Origin: JALZOC01 sp038320555
GTDB lineage: Bacteria; Acidobacteriota; Vicinamibacteria; Vicinamibacterales; 2-12-FULL-66-21
Direction: 5' to 3'
Assembly (NCBI GenBank): GCA_038320555.1
Contig: JBBQEJ010000019.1
Span: 1 to 52,558 of the forward strand
Length of the DNA: 52,558 nt
Shown here: positions 9,655-16,890 of the stretch, piece after piece
Numbering within the stretch: position 1 is the stretch's first letter
How the letters are laid out: every line of letters starts with the position of its first letter
Made by a program: the position numbers and the translations under genes
Notes under the pieces: model-generated
Told to the model about the DNA's origin: nothing
The model's database searches: none
The model's input: the letters and a program-made list of their open reading frames with translations, nothing else

Positions 9655-10761
9655 ATTGAACGCATCCCGATCATCGACTCTCTCATCATCGGCGGCGGAG
9701 TAACCGGCCTCGCGGCAGCTGCCGAACTGGCTGCCTCGGGTCTTTCCGTCTGCAACATCGAGCGCCATCCCCGGCCGGGGATGGAAACCAGCACCCACAA
9801 CAGCGGGGTCATCCACGCGGGCATTTACTATCCGCCCGGTTCGCTCAAGGCTCAGTTGTGCCTCGACGGAGCGGAGCGGCTGTATGCGTTCTGCGAGGCG
9901 CACAGGGTGCCGCACGATCGGTGCGGTAAGTTCATTGTCGCCTCGGAGGAGAGCGAGCTTGGAGCGCTCGAAGCCCTGGCGCAGCGAGGAGCGGCGAACG
10001 GCGTGCGCGGCCTGGAAGTGGTGGACCTGTCCTTTCTGCGCCGGCGCGAACCGCATGTGAACGCTCGGGCCGCCTTGTGGTCGCCGGCGACCGGCCGCGT
10101 GGAGGCCGAGGCGCTCGTGCGCGCACTGGCGCGCCACGCCGAGTCCCAGGGCGCTATCCTTCTTCGCGGCGCACGGGTCCTCGATGGAACACCGCGCGCC
10201 CATGGCTTGGATGTGCGTCTCGAGCGTGAAACCATTTCCGCGCGGACGGTCGTGAACGCCGCGGGACTCTACGCCGACGACGTGTCGCGGGCGCTTGGCG
10301 GGGAGCGGTTCACGATCTATCCGTGCCGCGGCGAGTACGCCGAGCTTCGGGCATCTCGACGGCACTGGGTCAACGGGCTGGTTTATCCCCTTCCCCACGC
10401 CGGGGGCCACAGCCTTGGCGTACATCTCACGAAGACCGTCGGCGGCGCCGTCCTGCTGGGACCGACGGCCCGATACCAGGACGACAAGGATGACTACGAG
10501 CGCGATCGCCTGCCGCTCGAAGACTTCGTCGAACCGACACGCCAGCTGCTACCGGACGCGACGCTCGAAGATCTCACGTACGGTGGAAGCGGCATCCGAC
10601 CCAAACTGCAGGCCCCGGACGAGCAGTTCGCGGATTTCATGATCCGCGCCGACCGCCATCAGCCGGCGGTGATTCACGCCGCCGGAATCGAGTCCCCCGG
10701 ACTGACGGCATGTCTGTCGGTCGCGCGCCGCATCGCGCAGCTGGTGAAGGAATCACTCTAA
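9655..10761 (+). CDS. lhgO: L-2-hydroxyglutarate oxidase-like FAD oxidoreductase, atypical start
   Basis: A DAO-type flavoprotein that would oxidise 2-hydroxyglutarate or a similar 2-hydroxy acid. The FAD-binding Rossmann motif DSLIIGGGVTGLAAAAELA is encoded at about 9679-9735, followed by the family block ETSTHNSGVIHAGIYYPPGS. The first canonical start, ATG 9781, lies after the Rossmann motif, so using it would remove the FAD site. Upstream to the in-frame stop at 9565 there is no ATG, GTG or TTG. ATT at 9655 (IERIPIIDS) is the best placed codon and gives 368 residues, a normal length. Either a rare ATT start is used or a base is missing near 9630-9655. The C-terminal GGSGIRPK and HAAGIESPGLTACLSVA motifs are intact. 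Confidence 0.8.
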   Translation: MERIPIIDSLIIGGGVTGLAAAAELAASGLSVCNIERHPRPGMETSTHNSGVIHAGIYYPPGSLKAQLCLDGAERLYAFCEAHRVPHDRCGKFIVASEESELGALEALAQRGAANGVRGLEVVDLSFLRRREPHVNARAALWSPATGRVEAEALVRALARHAESQGAILLRGARVLDGTPRAHGLDVRLERETISARTVVNAAGLYADDVSRALGGERFTIYPCRGEYAELRASRRHWVNGLVYPLPHAGGHSLGVHLTKTVGGAVLLGPTARYQDDKDDYERDRLPLEDFVEPTRQLLPDATLEDLTYGGSGIRPKLQAPDEQFADFMIRADRHQPAVIHAAGIESPGLTACLSVARRIAQLVKESL

Positions 10762-10771
10762 TCACTAAGCA

Positions 10772-11644
10772 CTAACGCCCAATCGTTGAATCCGAGTTCC
10801 GGGATTGAGAGAGGTATCGATTCAGCGCATGCTGCCACGTAGGCATCACGATGCCGGCGGCGGCGAGCTTGGCAGGCGAGAGGGCGCAGTAGCGGGGACG
10901 CGGCGCCGACAGCCTGGCGGATTCAAGGGTCAGCGGCTTCATGCGAAGCGTCAGTCCCATCAGACGTGCGGCTTCCTCGGCAATCTGCGCCCACGACGCG
11001 ACGCCGGCGTTCACACAGTGATAGACGCCTGGCGCCGCTTCCTCCACGACGACTGCGCGCGTCGCGTGCGCGACGTCTGTCGTGTAGCTGGGCGACACGG
11101 TGCGATCGATGAAGACAGGAACCTCGGCGCCGCCTCGGATGCGATCGACAATGGTCGCGAGGCTGCCGCGCCGGGCGCCGTTCGGGCCGGGATGCCCGAA
11201 CAGGCTATCGACGCGAAGCACGTAGGCCCGTGTCGCATCGCGCGCGAACCAGTCTCCCAACAGCTTCGAGGTGGCGTAAAGGCTTCGCGGATTGGGAGGA
11301 TCGTCTTCCGTATAGGGCCGGTCGGTCTCGCCGTCGAACACGAAATCGGTGCTGTAGTGAACCAGCACGGCGCCCGCCCGGCGGGCGGCGCGCGCGAGCG
11401 CCAGGACGCCGAGCGCGTTCACGCGCAGCGCCGCGGCGGCTTCGTGTTCCGCGCGATCGACGTCGTTGTAGGCCGCGCAGTTGATGACGACATCGGGACG
11501 TGTGGTCTCGACGGCGTCGGCCACCGCGGCTTCGTCGCCGACGTCGAGCTCGTCATGTCCGAATGCCTGGACATCGGCATCGTGAAATTCCCGGACGATC
11601 GCGGCGCCGAGCAGGCCCCGCGCGCCGGTGAGCAGCACGCGCAT
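10772..11644 (-). CDS. rfbD: dTDP-4-dehydrorhamnose reductase-like (RmlD)
   Basis: 290 residues. It is an extended SDR with the glycine motif G7-A-R-G10-L-L-G13, the RmlD-family block YSTDFVFDG (97-105) and catalytic Tyr123-x-x-x-Lys127 (YATSK). Family members reduce dTDP-4-keto-rhamnose to dTDP-rhamnose for cell-wall polysaccharide. The start overlaps the stop of the DegT gene by one base (TGATG), so the two are translationally coupled at the end of a long minus-strand cluster. The other rml genes are not in the window, so the exact nucleotide sugar is uncertain. Confidence 0.88.
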   Translation of the reverse strand: MRVLLTGARGLLGAAIVREFHDADVQAFGHDELDVGDEAAVADAVETTRPDVVINCAAYNDVDRAEHEAAAALRVNALGVLALARAARRAGAVLVHYSTDFVFDGETDRPYTEDDPPNPRSLYATSKLLGDWFARDATRAYVLRVDSLFGHPGPNGARRGSLATIVDRIRGGAEVPVFIDRTVSPSYTTDVAHATRAVVVEEAAPGVYHCVNAGVASWAQIAEEAARLMGLTLRMKPLTLESARLSAPRPRYCALSPAKLAAAGIVMPTWQHALNRYLSQSRNSDSTIGR

Positions 11645-12777
11645 CAGTGGTGAATCGCGTCGGCAAGGGCGCCGACGACGGCGGCTTGCTGGTCCGCTGT
11701 CAGCTCGGGGTAGATCGGCAGGGCAAGCGTCGAGGCGGCGGCAGTTTCCGCGTGTGGAAAATCACCCCGGTGATGGCCGAGGCCGGCGAAGCACTCCTGC
11801 AGGTGGAACGGCAGGGGGTAGTAGATCTCGGTGCCGATGCCACGATCCGCCAGGAACGCGCGCACGCGGTCGCGCTCGGGAACGCGCACGATGTATTGAT
11901 TGAAGATGTGCCGGCACCCGGGCGGCACGGACGGCGCCGCGACTCGATCGGAAATGCCGGCTGACGTCAGGAGCGCGTCGTACCGGGCCGCGTTGGCCTG
12001 ACGCATCGCGGTCCACCGCGCCAGGTGCGGCAGCTTCACGCGCAACACCGCGGCCTGCAGGGCATCGAGCCGGAAGTTCGCGCCAACCCGCTTGTGGAAG
12101 TACTTCGGCTCGGACCCGTGATTGCGGACCAGGCGGATCTCGTGAGCCAGCGCGGCGTCGTTGGTCGTGACCAGTCCGCCATCGCCGAACGCGCCCAGAT
12201 TCTTGCTGGGGAAAAACGAGAAACAGCCGATCGTGCCGATCGAACCCGCCTGACGTTCCTTGTACGTTGCGCCGATGGCCTGCGCCGCATCCTCGATGAC
12301 GGCGATACCATGTTCGCGGGCGGCGTCCGTAATGGGATCCATGTCGGCGCACAGCCCGTACAAATGGACGGGGATGATCGCGCGCGTCCGCGGCGTCAAC
12401 GCCGCGCGGACTGCCGCCGGTTCAAGATTGAATGTCACGGGATCGATGTCAACAAACACCGGCGTCGCGCCGACCCGCGCCACGCATCCAGCCGTCGCAA
12501 AAAATGAGTACGTGGTCGTTACGACTTCATCGCCGGGGCCTATCCCCAGGACCATGAGAGCCGCGAGAATCGCGTCCGTACCAGAGGAGACGGCGATCGC
12601 CTCCCGAACATCGAGGTACGACGCAAGCTCGCGCTCGAACGCCTCGACCTCCGGTCCCATGATGAACCGCTGGCCGTCGCAGACCCTTGTCATGGCCGCC
12701 AGGATCTCATCGCGGAGCGGCCGGTACTGCGCCTCGAGATCGAGCAACGGGACGGGCTTCCGGACCACGGAACTCAT
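11644..12777 (-). CDS. DegT/DnrJ/EryC1/StrS family aminotransferase
   Basis: 377 residues, typical for PLP-dependent sugar aminotransferases that make 3- or 4-amino sugars on nucleotide carriers. Visible family features: GPEVEAFE near the N-terminus, SSGTDAI (64-70) for phosphate binding, EDAAQAIGA (162-170) with Asp163 contacting PLP, and the Schiff-base lysine Lys192 in SKNLGAFGDGG. It overlaps the next gene (RmlD-like) by one base and the preceding small membrane protein by four. Amino-deoxysugar production for a surface glycan is the probable role; the substrate is not determinable here. Confidence 0.92.
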   Translation of the reverse strand: MSSVVRKPVPLLDLEAQYRPLRDEILAAMTRVCDGQRFIMGPEVEAFERELASYLDVREAIAVSSGTDAILAALMVLGIGPGDEVVTTTYSFFATAGCVARVGATPVFVDIDPVTFNLEPAAVRAALTPRTRAIIPVHLYGLCADMDPITDAAREHGIAVIEDAAQAIGATYKERQAGSIGTIGCFSFFPSKNLGAFGDGGLVTTNDAALAHEIRLVRNHGSEPKYFHKRVGANFRLDALQAAVLRVKLPHLARWTAMRQANAARYDALLTSAGISDRVAAPSVPPGCRHIFNQYIVRVPERDRVRAFLADRGIGTEIYYPLPFHLQECFAGLGHHRGDFPHAETAAASTLALPIYPELTADQQAAVVGALADAIHH

Positions 12778-13322
12778 CGGACGACGATTTCCGGAGTGGC
12801 GAAGAGCGCGGTGTCGTTGCGCGCGTCGTCCGCCTTGCCAGGCACGCTGACGTTCGTGTTGAAGATGACCTCCACCTCTTCCCCGGCGTAGGCTGAAAGA
12901 TCCACGGCCACGGGAATCCAGCGGCGATCGGCTTTGTTGTGGAAAGGATCAATGTGCTGGGTCAGGAGGTCTTCAAAGGTGTGGCCGTCGGAGACGCCGA
13001 TCCGGAACAGCACACCGTCCCCTTCCTTGTCCCACGACTCGGGCTTCATGCCGAGCGACAGCATCAGCCATCCGTCGTCGGGGACCCGCACTTTCCAGAG
13101 AATCCGGCTCGGCGGCACCGTGAAGATTGCGCGCTTCTTGTCGCCATTCAGGTCCGCGTCGACCACGTCGAACGTGCCGCCGGCCGGTCTCTTTTGCGCC
13201 GAGGCGAACGTCGCGATCAGGTCAATCGAGGGTCCGCGATGGCTGCGTTTGAACAGCCACCAGCCGGCGATAATCAGGACCAGCAGGACGACCGCGGTGA
13301 GAACCGCACGATTCCCTTTCAT
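12774..13322 (-). CDS. Membrane-anchored protein of unknown function
   Basis: 182 residues. One N-terminal membrane helix (residues 6-25: AVLTAVVLLVLIIAGWWLFK) precedes a periplasmic beta-rich domain with a jelly-roll look (ILWKVRVPDDGWLMLSLG, RRWIPVAVDLSAYAGEEVEV). This resembles the beta-sandwich tails seen on some polysaccharide membrane proteins. The stop overlaps the DegT start by four bases (ATGA), tying it to sugar metabolism. I do not recognise the family. The domain may bind carbohydrate. Confidence 0.7.
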   Translation of the reverse strand: MKGNRAVLTAVVLLVLIIAGWWLFKRSHRGPSIDLIATFASAQKRPAGGTFDVVDADLNGDKKRAIFTVPPSRILWKVRVPDDGWLMLSLGMKPESWDKEGDGVLFRIGVSDGHTFEDLLTQHIDPFHNKADRRWIPVAVDLSAYAGEEVEVIFNTNVSVPGKADDARNDTALFATPEIVVR

Positions 13323-13365
13323 ATCTCTCTATCCTCCGCTCAAAAACGGTCTCAATTTACCACGC

Positions 13366-13839
13366 TTACCGCCGCCGCTCCTTGACGGCCGCCCGCGTCT
13401 CGCGATCGGCTTCCCGACGTTTGATGGTTTCACGCTTGTCGTGGTCCTGCTTGCCCTTGGCGAGTCCGATCGCAACTTTAACGTGCCCGTTCTTGAAGTA
13501 CATACGCGTCGGGACGAGCGTCATGCCACGTTCCACCGTCCGCCCGATCAGTTTGCGGATTTCCTGCCGGTGCAGCAGGAGCTTCCGTTTGCGCGTGGGC
13601 TCGTGGTCCGCATAGCCACGGTGGCTGTACGGATTGATGTGGACGTTGTAGATCCAGACTTCGCCATCGTCGACCCGCGCGTAGCTGTCCCGCAGGTTCA
13701 CGTTGCCTTCGCGGATGGCTTTGACTTCCGTGCCCAGCAGCTGAACGCCGGCTTCGAAGGTTTCCATGATGTGGTAGTCGTGGAAGGCCTTCCGGTTCTC
13801 GGCGATGCTCTTCTGCGCCTGTTCGCGCTCGGATCTCAT
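13366..13839 (-). CDS. smpB: SsrA-binding protein SmpB
   Basis: 157 residues from the ATG at 13839 (MRSEREQAQKSIAENRKAFHDY). A longer frame exists, but this start gives the family's usual length and N-terminus. SmpB binds tmRNA and delivers it to stalled ribosomes during trans-translation. Diagnostic motifs are GVQLLGTEVKAIREG and INLRD/VNLRDSYARV, HINPYSHRGYADHEPTRKRKLLLH, and the basic C-terminal tail (KGKQDHDKRETIKRREADRE) that enters the ribosomal A site. It lies 19 bases after pdxA in the same direction. Confidence 0.95.
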   Translation of the reverse strand: MRSEREQAQKSIAENRKAFHDYHIMETFEAGVQLLGTEVKAIREGNVNLRDSYARVDDGEVWIYNVHINPYSHRGYADHEPTRKRKLLLHRQEIRKLIGRTVERGMTLVPTRMYFKNGHVKVAIGLAKGKQDHDKRETIKRREADRETRAAVKERRR

Positions 13840-13858
13840 GGGGTTCAGGGTACAAGGC

Positions 13859-14761
13859 TCAGGGTACACGCGTCGAGTTGCTGTGTTGTGCCAGGCGGAC
13901 GGCAAGTTGAATCGCTTCGATCAGGCTCGACGGATCGGCGACGTCCTTCCCCGCAATGTCGAACGCGGTCCCATGATCGACAGACGTGCGCACGATCGGC
14001 AAGCCAAGCGTGACGTTCACGGCATGGCCGAAGGCCACGAGCTTGATCGGGATCAGCCCCTGGTCGTGATAACAGGCCACGACGGCGTCGAATTCTCCGC
14101 GCATGGCGCGCACGAACACGGTGTCGGCCGGAAACGGCCCGGTGACGTCGATGCCGCGGGCCCGTGACGCGGCCACCGCGGGCACGAGCACGTCGTCGTC
14201 CTCGCGGCCGATCACGCCGTGCTCTCCGGCGTGCGGGTTCAGCCCGGCAAGTGCCAGTCGAGGCGAGGGGAAGCCGAAACGAGGCAGCTCGCGGGCCGCG
14301 AGATCGATCGTGCCTTCGAGCACATCGGGAGTCAGTGCGCGCGGGACCTCCCCGAGCGCGATGTGTACGGTGGCGAGCACCACGCGCAGCGACTCCGCGT
14401 AGAACATCATCGCGACGCGCGGCGCGCCGGTCAGGTGCGCGAGGAGATCCGTGTGGCCACGCCACGGCAAGCCGGCGGCAGCAAATGCTTCCTTATTGAT
14501 CGGCGCCGTAGCGATGGCATCGATGCGGCCGGCCTGCGCGTCGCGGGTGGCGTCGACAATCGCGTCGTAGGCGGCGCGGCCCGCCTTTGCCGTAACGCGT
14601 CCGCGCTCGTACTGCGCGACGGCTGTTCCATCCGAGGGTCCGTACAGGACCATCTCGCATACGGACGAGAGGGCGGGATCAGCCGCAGCTTTTCGAGCAA
14701 TCTCCGGCCCGATGCCCGCGGGATCGCCCACCGTGACCCCGATGCGCGGCCTGTCGCTCAC
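13859..14761 (-). CDS. pdxA: 4-hydroxythreonine-4-phosphate dehydrogenase
   Basis: 300 residues from the GTG at 14761, chosen because it overlaps the ricT stop (GTGA) and places the conserved start RPRIGVTVGDPAGIGPE at residue 4. PdxA oxidises 4-phosphohydroxy-L-threonine in the DXP-dependent pathway to pyridoxal phosphate. The metal-binding histidines sit in GHTDLLAHLTG, NPHAGEHG and ACYHDQGLIPIK. The C-terminal GLPIVRTSVDHGTAFDIAGK block is intact. It supplies PLP, the cofactor of the DegT aminotransferase encoded three genes on. The shared transcription unit may be housekeeping rather than a functional link. Confidence 0.95.
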   Translation of the reverse strand: MSDRPRIGVTVGDPAGIGPEIARKAAADPALSSVCEMVLYGPSDGTAVAQYERGRVTAKAGRAAYDAIVDATRDAQAGRIDAIATAPINKEAFAAAGLPWRGHTDLLAHLTGAPRVAMMFYAESLRVVLATVHIALGEVPRALTPDVLEGTIDLAARELPRFGFPSPRLALAGLNPHAGEHGVIGREDDDVLVPAVAASRARGIDVTGPFPADTVFVRAMRGEFDAVVACYHDQGLIPIKLVAFGHAVNVTLGLPIVRTSVDHGTAFDIAGKDVADPSSLIEAIQLAVRLAQHSNSTRVP

Positions 14762-15618
14762 CCGCAGGTCCCGCACCCGCCTGAACCACAAGTGCCGCAA
14801 CCACCACCCCCGCCGGGTCCGGTGGGATTGCTGCAGGTTCCGCAGCCCCCTTCATCGGCACAGCCGCCGTGTTTGACTCCCTTGCCGTTTGGCAGCTCAT
14901 AGCGCAGGCAGCATTTCAGGCGCCCGCACATGCCCGACAGCTTCGACGGGTTCAGGCTGAGGTTCTGCTGCTTCGCCATCTTGATCGAAATGGGTTCGAA
15001 GCTTTGGAGAAACGTCGTGCAACACAGCGGACGCCCGCACGACCCATAGCCCCCGAGCATGCGCGCTTCGTCGCGGACGCCGATCTGCCGCATCTCGATG
15101 CGGATCCTGAAATGCGCGGCCAGGTCGCGCACGAGCTCCCGGAAGTCGACTCGGCCTTCGGCGGTGTAATAGAAGATGAGGCGCGACCCGTCGAAGAGCT
15201 GCTCTACCCGTGCGAGCTTCATGGCGAGGCCCCGCTCCCGGATCTTCATCAGGCAAATCCGCTGGGCCTCCTGCTCGCGCTGCTGCTGTTTCAGCCGTGT
15301 CACCACGTCGTCGCGCGTCGCCCGGCGTACCACCTTCAGCTCGGAATCGACGGGGGGACATTTGCGAGCGGCCAGGACCGGCACGGCCCGGGTCGCCGTC
15401 CCCAGCGCACGGCCGTCGGCCGTTTGCACGATCACCTTGTCTCCATGACTCAAGGCGGACATCGCGGAATTCGCGGTCGGGATCGGGGGACTGGCTGGCT
15501 CTGTGCCGACCGCGACCCCCTCGCTGTCGAGGGCAAGCTCGGGAAGCAGAAACGTATACGTGCGGCCAACCGGCGAGAACTTGACGCTGACGAACGGGCG
15601 TGAGGGCCCGGAACTCAT
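14758..15618 (-). CDS. ricT: PSP1-domain protein RicT (YaaT) with Cys/Gly-rich tail
   Basis: 286 residues from the ATG at 15618. It carries the PSP1 domain, with FRELVRDLAAHFRIRIEMRQIG and the cysteine signature YGSCGRPLCCTTFL ... GMCGRLKCCLRYE. In Bacillus RicT/YaaT forms an Fe-S-linked complex with RicA and RicF that controls RNase Y; a holB-ricT order is common in bacteria. The last 35 or so residues are unusual: a low-complexity tail of repeated GCGTC units with about seven extra cysteines and many glycines, which may bind metal. The stop overlaps the pdxA start. A palindrome separates the gene from holB. Confidence 0.9.
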   Translation of the reverse strand: MSSGPSRPFVSVKFSPVGRTYTFLLPELALDSEGVAVGTEPASPPIPTANSAMSALSHGDKVIVQTADGRALGTATRAVPVLAARKCPPVDSELKVVRRATRDDVVTRLKQQQREQEAQRICLMKIRERGLAMKLARVEQLFDGSRLIFYYTAEGRVDFRELVRDLAAHFRIRIEMRQIGVRDEARMLGGYGSCGRPLCCTTFLQSFEPISIKMAKQQNLSLNPSKLSGMCGRLKCCLRYELPNGKGVKHGGCADEGGCGTCSNPTGPGGGGGCGTCGSGGCGTCG

Positions 15619-15651
15619 GTCGGCCTCGATATAGGCGGCGACGACCCGGGC

Positions 15652-15718
15652 CGCGGTTCTTGTAGCTTCCGCCTTTAGGCGGAAGCCCCCAATGGGCGGA
15701 AGATCCCTTTGAACCGCG
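15652..15718. repeat. Nested palindrome between holB and ricT
   Basis: An outer pair CGCGGTTC (15652-15659) / GAACCGCG (15711-15718) encloses a perfect inner hairpin GCTTCCGCC (15665-15673) TTTA GGCGGAAGC (15678-15686). A second copy of the right-hand word, GGGCGGAAG, follows at about 15694. It looks like a REP-type extragenic palindrome. It could act as a stem-loop in the holB-ricT transcript. Confidence 0.6.
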
Positions 15719-15722
15719 AACG

Positions 15723-16826
15723 CTAGATCTGAAACGCAAGCCAGTCGGCGACGATTTTCGGGCTTGCGTTGCGATCGAGCGCCGAAAGCGCCCGGTCGAC
15801 CGCTGAAAACGCGCGAAGCACACGCTCGCCGTCGAACGACCGCTGCAGCCGCACCAGAAGCGGCCGGAGGTCGGTGTTCGCGAGACGGCATTCGTCCGCG
15901 CGGGAAAGCAGGGCACCGAGATCCCGGAGAATCGACGATAGCGCGTGCAGCCGGCGCGCCAGTTCTTCCCGATCGCTGCCTCCTCGCGCGGCTCCCGTCA
16001 GGGCCTTCGCCCCCTCGAGCCTGCGGCGCGGATCGTTCGACGCGGCCACGGTTTCGAGCAGTTCGGTAGCCGCCTGGCGCGCATCGACGAACGCCGCGGA
16101 GCCTCCGTCGAGCGCACGCCCGATGCTCCCGTCCGACAACGACGCCGCCGCGTGCGCGCCGGCCTCGGCATACGCATGGTCCCGCATCAGTACGGAAGCC
16201 ACGTCCGCCGGTGACAAGCGCCCGAATCGCAGCCGCTGGCACCGCGAGCGCACGGTCGGCAGCAACATGTCGGGACGGGACGTCACCAGGATAAACGTCG
16301 AAGCCGCCGGCGGCTCCTCCAGCGTCTTCAGCAGCGCGTTCTGCGCCTCCGGATTCAGCGTGTCGGCGTCGTCCAGAATCACGACACGGCGGCGGCCTTC
16401 GAATGGCCGATATGCGGCCCGCTCGATCGCGTCGCGCACCTGGTCGATCTTGATCGCGCCGGTTTCGCCAGGCTCGATCAGCAGGACGTCCGCGTGCACG
16501 CCACGGGCGATCCGCCTGCACGCGGGGCACTCGCCACACGCGTCTTTGCCACCAGCCTCCAGCCGGAGCTCAGATGCCGGGAACGTGTCAGCTTCCGAGC
16601 GAAGCCCAAACAGAGGCACCATCTCAGGCTCTGAAGGAAGCTTCGATCGGGGAACCATGTCGTGAGCCGCGCAGTTCATCAACTGCGCAAGGGCGACCGC
16701 GGCCGTGCGCTTCCCCACGCCTTCGGGTCCCGCGAAGATCACGCTCGGCGGCAGGGTTCCGCGAGTCGTCGCGCGCGCGATCAAATCGAACAGATGCCGA
16801 TGTCCGGTAATGTGACGGAAAGGCAT
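15723..16826 (-). CDS. holB: DNA polymerase III subunit delta prime
   Basis: 367 residues from the ATG at 16826 (MPFRHITGHRHLFDLIARA), a typical N-terminus. Delta prime is a clamp-loader AAA+ subunit. Visible features: Walker A GPEGVGKRT, a zinc module completed by CGECPACRR after an insertion of about 45 residues, Walker B VVILDDADTLNPEAQNALLKTLEEPP, and the sensor/SRC-like segment TSRPDMLLPTVRSRCQRLRF. The C-terminal part is helical and less conserved. It lies 64 bases after the PBP1A gene and leads into ricT across a palindromic spacer. Confidence 0.92.
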   Translation of the reverse strand: MPFRHITGHRHLFDLIARATTRGTLPPSVIFAGPEGVGKRTAAVALAQLMNCAAHDMVPRSKLPSEPEMVPLFGLRSEADTFPASELRLEAGGKDACGECPACRRIARGVHADVLLIEPGETGAIKIDQVRDAIERAAYRPFEGRRRVVILDDADTLNPEAQNALLKTLEEPPAASTFILVTSRPDMLLPTVRSRCQRLRFGRLSPADVASVLMRDHAYAEAGAHAAASLSDGSIGRALDGGSAAFVDARQAATELLETVAASNDPRRRLEGAKALTGAARGGSDREELARRLHALSSILRDLGALLSRADECRLANTDLRPLLVRLQRSFDGERVLRAFSAVDRALSALDRNASPKIVADWLAFQI

Positions 16827-16890
16827 ATAGAAGGCACGTATGGGGAACGGGACGAATCCTATCATGTCCTTCCCCGACCCCTGGACCTCG

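Noticed and set aside
13846..13868. CAGGGTACA direct repeat, 14-base period
   Set aside because: Short, only two copies, and partly inside the pdxA 3' end; probably trivial.
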